Source of the DNA: Actinomycetota bacterium
Lineage (GTDB): Bacteria > Actinomycetota > Actinomycetes > Streptosporangiales > Streptosporangiaceae
Direction: 5' to 3'
Assembly: GCA_003168295.1 (NCBI GenBank)
Contig: PMST01000660.1
Coordinates: 4,379-19,361, forward strand
DNA length: 14,983 nucleotides
Below the pieces are notes generated by a model, which saw only the letters and a list, made by a program, of their open reading frames with translations, made no database searches and was not told the DNA's origin. The position numbers were made by a program, and so were the translations under genes. Below are positions 7,943-14,625 of this stretch, one piece after another (within the stretch, counting starts at the first letter, position 1; each line of letters starts with the position of its first letter).

Positions 7943-8962
7943 ATGCGACGCGTCGTCGTCTACCCCGGCCGGATCGCTGTCGAGACAGCTGACATCCCGG
8001 CCCCAGGCCCGAACGAAGCCCTCATCCGCACCCTCGTGGCCGGCGTCTGCGGATCCGACCTGCACGCGGCCCACGGGCGCCACCCCTTTGTCCCGCTGCC
8101 CTACCGGCCCGGCCATGAAGTCGTCGGGGTCATCGAGACGGCAGCGTCGGCCGCCGGCACCTTCGCACCGGGACAGCGGGTCATCGTGGAGCCCGACTTG
8201 CCCTGCTGGACGTGCAAAATGTGCACCTCGGGGCGCGAGAACCTGTGCGAGAACCTGCAGTTCTTCGGCTGCGGCTATGCTCAGGGCGGCATGGCGGACT
8301 ACTTCACCCTGGCCGGGAACCGCCTGCATCTCGTGCCGGACGCGCTCGACGATCACACCGCGGCGCTCATCGAGCCGCTGTCGACGCCGGTCCACGCCGT
8401 GCGGCTGGCGGGTGACGTCGCGGGCCGGTCCGTGGCAGTGCTCGGGGCCGGGACCATCGGGTTGCTCACCCTCGCGGTGCTCCGCGCGCACCAGGCAGGA
8501 AGGGTGGTCAGCACCGATCCGCTGCCCGCCAAACGCGCGCGAGCCGAGGCCCTCGGTGCCGACGCGACCATCGACGCCAGCACCCCCGACGTCGCCGGGC
8601 AGGTGAGAGAGGCGCTCGGCGGCAGCGCCGACATCGTGTTCGACTGCGTGTCCGTCCAGTCGTCGATAGACCAGGCGATCGCCATCGCCGACAAGGGCGG
8701 GACGGTCATGGTGGTCGGCGTCCCGGCCCGGGAAGTCACCGTCCCGCTGCCGATCGTGCAGGATCATCAGATCCGCATCCAGGGCAGTGCCACCTATCTG
8801 CCGGAGGACTACCAGGAATCGGCTGGCCTGCTCAGCCGGGGAGCCGTCAAGACGACGGACTTCGTGACCGCCACGCGGCCCCTCGCTCAGGTCGCCGAGG
8901 CCTTCGAGCTTGCCTCGTCGGGAGATCACCTGAAGGTCCTCGTCACGGTCGGCCAGCGGTGA
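7943..8962 (+). CDS. Zinc-dependent medium-chain polyol dehydrogenase (second copy)
   Basis: A 339-aa MDR protein with Cys36 (GVCGSD), His58/Glu59 (GHE) and probably Glu144 at the catalytic zinc site. Cys88, 91, 94 and 102 form the structural zinc lobe, and GAGTIG (168-173) the Rossmann motif. Unlike the first copy, the second strand ends VVSTDPLPAKRA with Asp192, the usual NAD-selecting residue. It is of the iditol/idonate/galactitol-phosphate dehydrogenase type; the substrate is unknown. It starts 5 nt after the previous stop. The best Shine-Dalgarno (GGAGAGGA, about 7918-7925) is rather far from ATG 7943, so an in-frame CTG at 7934, which overlaps the previous stop, is a conceivable alternative start. 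Confidence 0.9.
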   Translation: MRRVVVYPGRIAVETADIPAPGPNEALIRTLVAGVCGSDLHAAHGRHPFVPLPYRPGHEVVGVIETAASAAGTFAPGQRVIVEPDLPCWTCKMCTSGRENLCENLQFFGCGYAQGGMADYFTLAGNRLHLVPDALDDHTAALIEPLSTPVHAVRLAGDVAGRSVAVLGAGTIGLLTLAVLRAHQAGRVVSTDPLPAKRARAEALGADATIDASTPDVAGQVREALGGSADIVFDCVSVQSSIDQAIAIADKGGTVMVVGVPAREVTVPLPIVQDHQIRIQGSATYLPEDYQESAGLLSRGAVKTTDFVTATRPLAQVAEAFELASSGDHLKVLVTVGQR

Positions 8963-8999
8963 CCGCGTTGCCGGTGCGGCCGGCCGGCGACGGTGCCGT

Positions 9000-9779
9000 T
9001 TGCTGACGGACCTCAGGCCCCTGCGCGCGGCCCTTCCCCGCGCGCTGGTGGCACTGGATTTCGATGGCACGCTCGCACCGATATCACCGCATCCTGGCGA
9101 CGCACGTCCGCTGGCAGGTGTCCACCGGCTCCTGCGCGACGTGCGTGCCACCGGAGCAACTCTCGCCGTCGTAACCGGCCGAAGCGTGGCCTCGCTCCTG
9201 CGCGTCAGCGGCTTCGGTACCGTGCCAGGCATCGTTATCTACGGCACCCACGGCGCCGAGAGGTGGCAGGCGGGCGAACTCCGCACCCCGGCGCCCCCGC
9301 CTGGCCTGCACGAGCTGCGCCTGAGCCTGCCCGGGCTCTGCAGCGCTCATGACCCTGACATATGGATCGAAGACAAGGGACTGTCGCTCGTCATCCACGC
9401 CCGCCTGACCGCAGAGCCGGAACGCTTGCTCGAGATGCTGCACGCTCCGGTCGGCAAGCTCGCGGCAACTGCCGGGCTGGGAGTGCGGCCCGGCAAAGAA
9501 GTCCTGGAAATCTGCATTCCGGGCATCGACAAAGGCACGGCGATCCGAGAGCTCATCGGCGAGGGTACGGCGGCGGCCTGCTACGCCGGCGATGACCTCG
9601 GCGACCTGCCCGCCATGGCGGAAGTGACGGCATGGGCCGAGCGCACCGGCCGGCCTTCACTGACCGTCGGGGTGAGTCCCGGCGGGACAGGCCCGATCGC
9701 CGAGCAGGCCGATGTCACCGTGCCCGATCCGCAGAGTCTCATCTCGCTGTTGCGGCAGATCATCAGGAACGCCGCGTAG
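9000..9779 (+). CDS. otsB: Trehalose-6-phosphate phosphatase-like HAD hydrolase
   Basis: A 259-aa HAD phosphatase. Motif I is DFDGTLAPI (catalytic Asp20 and Asp22), motif II AVVTGRS (about 56-62), then YGTHGAE, which is characteristic of trehalose-phosphatases. A Lys follows (PGIDKGTA), and motif IV is AGDDLGDLPAM. Family role: removal of phosphate from trehalose 6-phosphate. No trehalose-6-phosphate synthase is present in the window, so the substrate could be trehalose-6-P made elsewhere or another sugar phosphate from this pathway. The start is uncertain: TTG 9000 gives a complete N-terminus but has no clear Shine-Dalgarno; CTG 9003 or the in-frame GTG near 9048 are less attractive. It lies 37 nt after the second dehydrogenase, in the same direction. 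Confidence 0.83.
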   Translation: MLTDLRPLRAALPRALVALDFDGTLAPISPHPGDARPLAGVHRLLRDVRATGATLAVVTGRSVASLLRVSGFGTVPGIVIYGTHGAERWQAGELRTPAPPPGLHELRLSLPGLCSAHDPDIWIEDKGLSLVIHARLTAEPERLLEMLHAPVGKLAATAGLGVRPGKEVLEICIPGIDKGTAIRELIGEGTAAACYAGDDLGDLPAMAEVTAWAERTGRPSLTVGVSPGGTGPIAEQADVTVPDPQSLISLLRQIIRNAA

Positions 9780-9831
9780 AGACGCTCACCCGTCTCCAGC
9801 GCACCCTCGGGACACCAGCTACTAGCGGCAA

Positions 9832-9837
9832 TAGTCT
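9832..9837 (+). promoter_or_regulatory. Putative -10 box of a leaderless mftF promoter
   Basis: TAGTCT ends 6 nt before the GTG start at 9844. That spacing would place the transcription start at or next to the start codon, and no Shine-Dalgarno is seen in between. Leaderless mRNAs with this layout are common in actinobacteria. A matching -35 box is not evident. It would make mftF a separate unit from the polyol run. Confidence 0.45.
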
Positions 9838-9843
9838 TGGCTC

Positions 9844-11376
9844 GTGCCGAAGGAAACGACCGAACGGAAGCCGGCTGAAGCGCTAGCCCCGGCCGGAGGA
9901 GGACCAGCCGATGACCTGGTCCCCGCGGGATTCCGGCTGCGCGCTGACCCGCGGTCGCGGATGCTTGCCGACGGGACGGTGCTCACCGGCGGTTATCCCA
10001 CCCGGGTGCTGCGGCTGACCCGGCCGGGCGCCCGGCATGTTCAGGGCTGGTGGTCAGGTACGCCGGTTCAGGACAATCCCAAGGCCCGGGCGCTGGCCCG
10101 GCGTCTTCTTGACACCGGGATCGCCCATCCCGTGGTGGACGCGGCCTGGCGGGCCGGGCGCGAGCCCGGTGCCGATGACGTAACGGTCGTGGTCCCGGTG
10201 CGGGACCGGCACGCCGAGCTGTCCCGCTGCCTGGCCGGACTGACCAAGGCGCCGCGCCTGATCGTGGTCGACGATGGCTCGCGGGACCCGGAGGCCGTCG
10301 CGAACGTCGCGGCCCGGGCGGGCGCCAGCGTGCTGCGGCGGCCGGTGAACGGCGGGCCGGCGGCGGCCAGGAACACGGGCCTGGCCGCCGCCGGCACGCC
10401 GCTGGTCGCTTTCCTCGACTCCGACTGCGTGCCCGGGCCAGGCTGGCTGGATCTGCTGTTGCCGCACTTCGCGGACCCGGCGGTGGGCGCGGTCGCGCCG
10501 CGCATCATCCCGCACGAGAACGGGCGAAGCTGGCTGGCCAGGTACGAGGGGGCGAGTTCCACCCTCGACATGGGAGAGCGGCCCAGCATCGTCCGGCCGG
10601 GATCGTGCGTCCCCTACGTCCCCGGGGCCGCCCTGGTCGTGCGCAAGGCTGCCGCGGGAGCGGGTTTCGCCGAGGAAATGCAGGTAGGGGAGGACGTCGA
10701 CTTCATCTGGCGGATGGCCGCGGCGGGCTGGCGGACCCGCTATGAGCCAGCGGCCACGATGGGACACCAGCACCGGGTGCGGCTGCGCGCCTGGCTGTCC
10801 AGGCGCAAGGACTACGGGACCTCGGCGGCCGCCCTCGAGCTGCGTCATCCGGGCGCGGTGCGCCCGCTGTATTCCTCGCCGTGGACCGCGGTGGCCTGGC
10901 TGGCGGCGGCCGCGGGCCGCCCTGGCGCGGGAGCCGTTATCACCGGCACCGGTACCGCGCTGCTCGCCCGGCGGCTGGCTCAGGTCACCGGCGAGGGATG
11001 GCCGCGGCCGGCCAGTTCGGCCGCGTGGCGGCTGGCGGCGCAGCAGGCCGGCGGCGGGACCCTGGCGGCTGTCAGGCCGCTGGGCAGCGCCATTTCCCGT
11101 ACCTGGTGGCCGTTGGCGCTGCCCGCGGCGGTGGCGGTGCGGCGGCTCCGGCTTCCGCTGGCCGCGCTGGTGCTCACCCCGCCGCTGCTGGACTGGCTGG
11201 ACCGCAGGCCGCCGCTCGACCCGGCACGCTACGTGGCCGCGCGGCTCCTCGACGACATCGGGTACAGCCTCGGGGTCTGGCAGGGATGCGCCGGACGCCG
11301 GACCGTTCGTCCGCTGCTGCCCCTGCTGCGAGCGCGTCAGCTGACGCGGCCCGTCACTTATGCAGACCGCGGCTGA
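9844..11376 (+). CDS. mftF: Mycofactocin glycosyltransferase MftF
   Basis: A 510-aa protein with a family-2 glycosyltransferase domain: VTVVVPVRDRHAELSRCL (113-130), VVDDGSRDP (141-149), NGGPAAARNTGLAAAG, the metal-binding DSD at 192-194, and GEDVDFIWRMAAAGWRTRYEP (282-302). Before it lies an N-terminal segment (FRLRADPRSRMLADGTVLTGGYPTRVLRLT) recognisable from MftF proteins. The C-terminal half has several hydrophobic stretches, suggesting membrane association. MftF adds glucose units to premycofactocin, giving the oligoglucosylated redox cofactor. Start is GTG 9844, probably leaderless. It converges on and overlaps mftD by 23 nt. Assignment to MftF, rather than another GT2, rests on the N-terminal pattern and the adjacent mftD. 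Confidence 0.88.
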   Translation: MPKETTERKPAEALAPAGGGPADDLVPAGFRLRADPRSRMLADGTVLTGGYPTRVLRLTRPGARHVQGWWSGTPVQDNPKARALARRLLDTGIAHPVVDAAWRAGREPGADDVTVVVPVRDRHAELSRCLAGLTKAPRLIVVDDGSRDPEAVANVAARAGASVLRRPVNGGPAAARNTGLAAAGTPLVAFLDSDCVPGPGWLDLLLPHFADPAVGAVAPRIIPHENGRSWLARYEGASSTLDMGERPSIVRPGSCVPYVPGAALVVRKAAAGAGFAEEMQVGEDVDFIWRMAAAGWRTRYEPAATMGHQHRVRLRAWLSRRKDYGTSAAALELRHPGAVRPLYSSPWTAVAWLAAAAGRPGAGAVITGTGTALLARRLAQVTGEGWPRPASSAAWRLAAQQAGGGTLAAVRPLGSAISRTWWPLALPAAVAVRRLRLPLAALVLTPPLLDWLDRRPPLDPARYVAARLLDDIGYSLGVWQGCAGRRTVRPLLPLLRARQLTRPVTYADRG

Positions 11377-12535
11377 ATTCGGCCGGCACGATGAGGTCGT
11401 CGGGGGACAGGTCGTGGATGGAGGACCGGCCGAGCGCGAGCATCGTGGAGTCGATCCCGGCGCGCAGCACGTCGAAGACGTTCTTCACGCCCGCGGAGCC
11501 GTTGGCGGCCAGCCCCCACAGGTAAGCCCGGCCGATCATGACCGTCCGGGCGCCCAGGGCCAGCGCCTTGACCACATCGCTGCCGCGGCGGATCCCGCCG
11601 TCAAGCAGCACCTCGATCTGGCCGCCCACGGCCTCACTGATCCCGGGCAGCGCCCGGATGGAGGCAGGCGTCCCGTCGAGGTTGTTACCGCCGTGGTTGG
11701 ACACCGAGATCGCGGTAGCACCGATGTCGATCGCCCGGCGAGCGTCGTCCGGATGCATCACGCCCTTGACCATGAAGGGCCCGCCCCACTGCTCCCGCAG
11801 CCAGGCCAGGTCGTCCCAGGTAGGCGGCGGGGTCTGCATCCACTCGCCGTAGACACCGAAGAACGTCGGAGCAGGCTCGCCGGGGGAGGCCATGTTGGGC
11901 ACCGTGAGGTCGGGCAGCCCTCCGTGCCTGAGCCACTCGAGCACGTAGCCGGGCCGGATGATGCCCTCCGGTGCCAGGCGGATCAGGGTCCGCAGGTCTA
12001 TCTGCTCGGGTATCGCGGGGCTGCCCCAGTCCCGGCCGTTGGAGAACGACCAGTCCAGCGTGACGATCAGGCCCTTGGCGCCCGCCCGGCGGGCTCGCTC
12101 GGACCGCTCGAGGATCTTGTCCCGGCCGCCTGACCAGTAGCTCTGGAAGAACAGCTTCGGGTTGACCTCCGCGACGGCCTCGACCGGCATGCTGCCGAAC
12201 GAGCTGAGGCCCATCGCCGTGCCCGCCTCGGCCGTTGCGCGCGCCACCCCCGCCTCGCCGTCCGGGTGCACAGCCTGCACGCCGGTCGGAGACGCGATCA
12301 CTGGCAGGGAGATCTCCTGGCCGAGCACCGACGTGGCCATCTCCCTGGTGGCGGGCAGGTCCGCGATGCGCGGCGGCGCGAACTTCAGCTCGCTGAAGGC
12401 CGCCGTGTTGTCCCGCAGGGTGACGCCCTTCTCGGTTCCGGCGACCAGCGCCATGTAGACCGATCTCGGCAGGCGCCGCCTGGCTCTCCGGCGTGCCTCC
12501 TCCACCGTCTCGAACCACTCACGTGTGCTTGCCAT
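11354..12535 (-). CDS. mftD: Premycofactocin synthase MftD (FMN-dependent, LldD-like)
   Basis: A 393-aa member of the FMN alpha-hydroxy-acid oxidase fold. Close resemblance to mycobacterial MftD (LldD1) is recognisable through much of its length: WFETVEEARRRARRRLPRSVY at the N-terminus, SLPVIASPTGVQAV (76-89), GRDWGSPAIPE (167-177), PPPTWDDLAWLREQWGGPFMVKGVM (236-260) and SVSNHGGNNLDGTPASIRALP (277-297). The catalytic His is His281, Lys257 contacts FMN, and DGGIRRGSDVVKALALGAR (312-330) binds the phosphate. MftD oxidises the MftE-released intermediate to premycofactocin. ATG 12535 has GAGGGAG about 5 nt upstream. It is transcribed on the same strand as, and downstream of, the zinc dehydrogenase, but convergent to mftF. 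Confidence 0.93.
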   Translation of the reverse strand: MASTREWFETVEEARRRARRRLPRSVYMALVAGTEKGVTLRDNTAAFSELKFAPPRIADLPATREMATSVLGQEISLPVIASPTGVQAVHPDGEAGVARATAEAGTAMGLSSFGSMPVEAVAEVNPKLFFQSYWSGGRDKILERSERARRAGAKGLIVTLDWSFSNGRDWGSPAIPEQIDLRTLIRLAPEGIIRPGYVLEWLRHGGLPDLTVPNMASPGEPAPTFFGVYGEWMQTPPPTWDDLAWLREQWGGPFMVKGVMHPDDARRAIDIGATAISVSNHGGNNLDGTPASIRALPGISEAVGGQIEVLLDGGIRRGSDVVKALALGARTVMIGRAYLWGLAANGSAGVKNVFDVLRAGIDSTMLALGRSSIHDLSPDDLIVPAEFSRGLHK

Positions 12536-12576
12536 TGGTCTCCCTCGCGCGCCGGCTGAATGCTGAAACCTATTTT

Positions 12577-12589
12577 GACACTCGGTGTC
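12577..12589. promoter_or_regulatory. Palindrome GACACTCGGTGTC upstream of mftD, probable operator
   Basis: A 13-bp palindrome (GACAC, 3-nt centre, GTGTC) sits 42 bp upstream of the mftD start in the gap after the dehydrogenase gene. On the minus strand a TTTACG and a TAGGTT lie on either side at about promoter spacing, so the palindrome could fall between -35 and -10 boxes. It does not match the LacI-type operators at 1633 and 1722. The cognate regulator is unknown. Confidence 0.42.
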
Positions 12590-12652
12590 GTAAATAGCTA
12601 GTGAGGATATCCGGCTGTTCCTGGCGATGGCTGGCCAGTGCTCGTAGGCAAT

Positions 12653-13765
12653 TCAGTGCTCGTGGACGATGAGGCCCCGGATGTTCCTGCCGTCGAGGAG
12701 GTCGCGGTAGCCCTGGTTGACGTCTTCCAGCCGGTAGCGGGTCGTCACCAGTTCGTCGAGTTTCAGGCGGCCGTCGCGGTACAGCTCGAGCATGCGGGGG
12801 ATGTCCTCGAAGGGATTTCCGCTGCCGAACAGCGCGCCGACGATCCGCTTCTCGAAGAGTGTCAGCTCCGAGCCGGGCAGCTGGATGGTGTTCTTCCCCA
12901 GGCCGCCCAGCGCGGTCACCACGACTGTGCCGCGTTTGCGGATCGCGGCGAAGGCCGTCGCGACCACCTCGTCGGTCAGCAAGCCCACGGTGACCAGAGC
13001 CTGGTCTGCCCCGACGCCCCTGGTGACGTCCAAGGCGATCTGCCGGGCCTCCTCGGCGTCCGACGTGGTGTGGGTCGCCCCGAGTTCGCTGGCCGCCTTC
13101 AGCTTGGCCGCCACCGGGTCGACCGCGATGACATTGCGCGCGCCCGCGAACGCGGCTCCCTGCACCGCGTTGATGCCGATGCCGCCGATCCCGTAGATGA
13201 CGGTCGTGTCGCCTGGCCGCACCTCGCCCGCGTGCACGGCGGTCCCCCAGCCGGTGCAGACACCGCAGCCGACCAGCGCCACCGTCTCGAGCGGCAGGTC
13301 GTCGTCGACCTTGACGCAGGAATACTTCGAGACGACGGCCCACTGGGAGAACGTGCCGAGTACGCACATCTGACCGAAGTCCTCGCCGCCGCCGCGGAAC
13401 CGGTACGTGTGGTCGGGCAGGTAGTTCTTCACCAGCAGCGCGCCGAGATCGCACAGGTTGCTCAGGCCGCGGGCGCAGAAGCGGCAGTGCCCGCAGACGG
13501 GCAGGAACGAGCAGACCACGTGGTCACCGGGCTTGAACCGGCTGCTGCCCGCGCCGACCTCCTCGATGATCCCGGCTCCCTCGTGCCCGCCGACCAGCGG
13601 ATAGCGGACCGGGATGTCGCCGGTACGCAGGTGATCATCGGAATGGCACAGGCCTGCCGCGACGAACCGGATGAGCACCTCCCCGGCCTTGGGCGGGTCA
13701 AGGTCAAGTTCGGTGATCTCCCACTCCTGGCCTAGACCCCGGATGACTGCGGCCTTGGTCTTCAT
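12653..13765 (-). CDS. NDMA-dependent (mycofactocin-associated) zinc alcohol dehydrogenase
   Basis: A 370-aa MDR dehydrogenase resembling the actinobacterial family assayed with N,N-dimethyl-4-nitrosoaniline and the mycobacterial AdhB group. Features: MKTKAAVI start, Cys40 (GLCHSDDHLRTGDIP), His61 (GGHEGAG) and Cys167 (LVGCGVCTGWG) for catalytic zinc; Cys91, 94, 97 and 105 for structural zinc; GIGGIG (192-197) and Asp216 for NAD; C-terminal GNPFEDIPRMLELYRDGRLKLDELVT and NIRGLIVHEH. Family members hold nicotinamide tightly and hand electrons to mycofactocin instead of exchanging NADH. The start is ATG 13765 with a strong GGAGGAGG; the frame extends upstream to 13819 but without such support. 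Next to mftD this fits a mycofactocin-using primary-alcohol oxidation step; the substrate is unknown. Confidence 0.9.
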   Translation of the reverse strand: MKTKAAVIRGLGQEWEITELDLDPPKAGEVLIRFVAAGLCHSDDHLRTGDIPVRYPLVGGHEGAGIIEEVGAGSSRFKPGDHVVCSFLPVCGHCRFCARGLSNLCDLGALLVKNYLPDHTYRFRGGGEDFGQMCVLGTFSQWAVVSKYSCVKVDDDLPLETVALVGCGVCTGWGTAVHAGEVRPGDTTVIYGIGGIGINAVQGAAFAGARNVIAVDPVAAKLKAASELGATHTTSDAEEARQIALDVTRGVGADQALVTVGLLTDEVVATAFAAIRKRGTVVVTALGGLGKNTIQLPGSELTLFEKRIVGALFGSGNPFEDIPRMLELYRDGRLKLDELVTTRYRLEDVNQGYRDLLDGRNIRGLIVHEH

Positions 13766-13807
13766 GCCTCCTCCTTCCGGCTGCCTGCCCTGCAAGCCTA
13801 CGAGCCG

Positions 13808-13813
13808 TAGTAT
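13808..13813 (+). promoter_or_regulatory. Putative -10 box of a leaderless methyltransferase promoter
   Basis: TAGTAT ends 8 nt before ATG 13822 in the 56-bp divergent gap between the zinc dehydrogenase and the methyltransferase. No Shine-Dalgarno lies between them, consistent with a leaderless or near-leaderless mRNA. No clear -35 box. Confidence 0.4.
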
Positions 13814-13821
13814 CCACATTC

Positions 13822-14448
13822 ATGTCATCACAGCCCGCTGGAGCTGGGTCGGCGCCGGCCGACCACGCGGATCGGCTCAGGTGGAACGCCAAGTACACCG
13901 GCGATTTCGTGCCGTCCTTCGTGCCCCATCCGCTGGCAGCGCAGATCTTCGGGTCCTCCGGCTCCCTGTCGGCGGACCTGCCCGGTGGGCCCCTGACCGA
14001 GTTGGCCTGCGGACCTTCCGGCGCCGCGCTGCTGGCCGCGGCGAGCGGGCGCCGGGTCACCGCGGTGGACGTGTCCGAGATAGCGCTCGGGATGCTCGGC
14101 GACGAGGCCCGGCGGCGTGGGCTGGACCACCTGATCACCCTGGTGCATGCGGACCTGTCCGCCTGGCGGCCGGAGCCGCGGTCGTACGCCGTCGTCCTGT
14201 GCACGGGCTTCTGGGACTCGGCCGTATTCACCGCGGCCGCCGAAGGGGTGGCGGCCGGCGGCCTGCTGGGCTGGGAGGCCTTCACCGCGCAGGCCCGGCG
14301 TTCGCGACCCAGCCTGTCGGCGGACTGGTGCCTGGCACCCGGCGAGCCCGCGTCGCTTCTCCCACCGGATTTCACCCTGCGAGACCAGCACGACCGAGGC
14401 CTGAAACGCCAGCTGCTGGCCCGCCGCGCCCCCGCCGCCACCCGTTAA
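13822..14448 (+). CDS. Class I SAM-dependent methyltransferase
   Basis: A 208-aa protein with a Rossmann-type SAM-binding core. Motif I is LTELACGPSGAAL (58-70), the acidic residue contacting SAM ribose is Asp83 (TAVDVSEIAL), and the adenine-side motif is HADLSAW (109-115). VVLCTGFWDSAVF (124-136) is probably the motif IV region. The N-terminal RLRWNAKYTGDFVPSFVPHPLA resembles small actinobacterial methyltransferases of unknown substrate. It is divergent from the mycofactocin-associated dehydrogenase with only 56 bp between starts. Mycofactocin is known to be O-methylated on its glucan by MftM in mycobacteria; an equivalent role here is possible but is inference from position only. Confidence 0.82.
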   Translation: MSSQPAGAGSAPADHADRLRWNAKYTGDFVPSFVPHPLAAQIFGSSGSLSADLPGGPLTELACGPSGAALLAAASGRRVTAVDVSEIALGMLGDEARRRGLDHLITLVHADLSAWRPEPRSYAVVLCTGFWDSAVFTAAAEGVAAGGLLGWEAFTAQARRSRPSLSADWCLAPGEPASLLPPDFTLRDQHDRGLKRQLLARRAPAATR

Positions 14449-14570
14449 GTTGCATAGGTCCAGGCAGCCCGACGCGACGGCTGAGGATCGAAGCGACTTA
14501 CACGCTCTGATTCTCCGCCAGCGGTAATGCCGCAACCTCGTTGAGATTATCGTGGCCTCTGAGCCTGGCT

Positions 14571-14612
14571 CGGCAGCGAGTCAGCTGGACATGGCCGGTC
14601 GGCTCGCTGCCG
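14571..14612. repeat. 10-bp inverted repeat with 22-nt loop before the hydrolase frame
   Basis: CGGCAGCGAG (14571-14580) and its exact reverse complement (14603-14612) flank a 22-nt spacer. The right arm ends 13 bp before the ATG at 14626, just before the GGAGG ribosome-binding site. It could be a regulator site or a leader hairpin affecting translation of the hydrolase. Otherwise the gap 14449-14625 shows nothing recognisable. Confidence 0.5.
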
Positions 14613-14625
14613 TCCTGGAGGTCGC

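Noticed and set aside
7877..9232. 451-residue open frame antisense to the second zinc dehydrogenase
   Set aside because: No motif, unusual composition, and it covers a well-supported gene on the opposite strand; typical of high-GC third-position bias.
9780..9843. Possible mftA precursor peptide gene before mftF
   Set aside because: The gap is 64 bp and encodes no peptide ending in the MftA-type GMCGVY tail; no such tail was seen in the other gaps either.
10054..10848. Long open frame on the minus strand opposite mftF
   Set aside because: Its translation shows no recognisable domain and is the low-complexity, Arg/Gly/Pro-rich kind expected from GC-rich antisense; mftF on the other strand has full family motifs.
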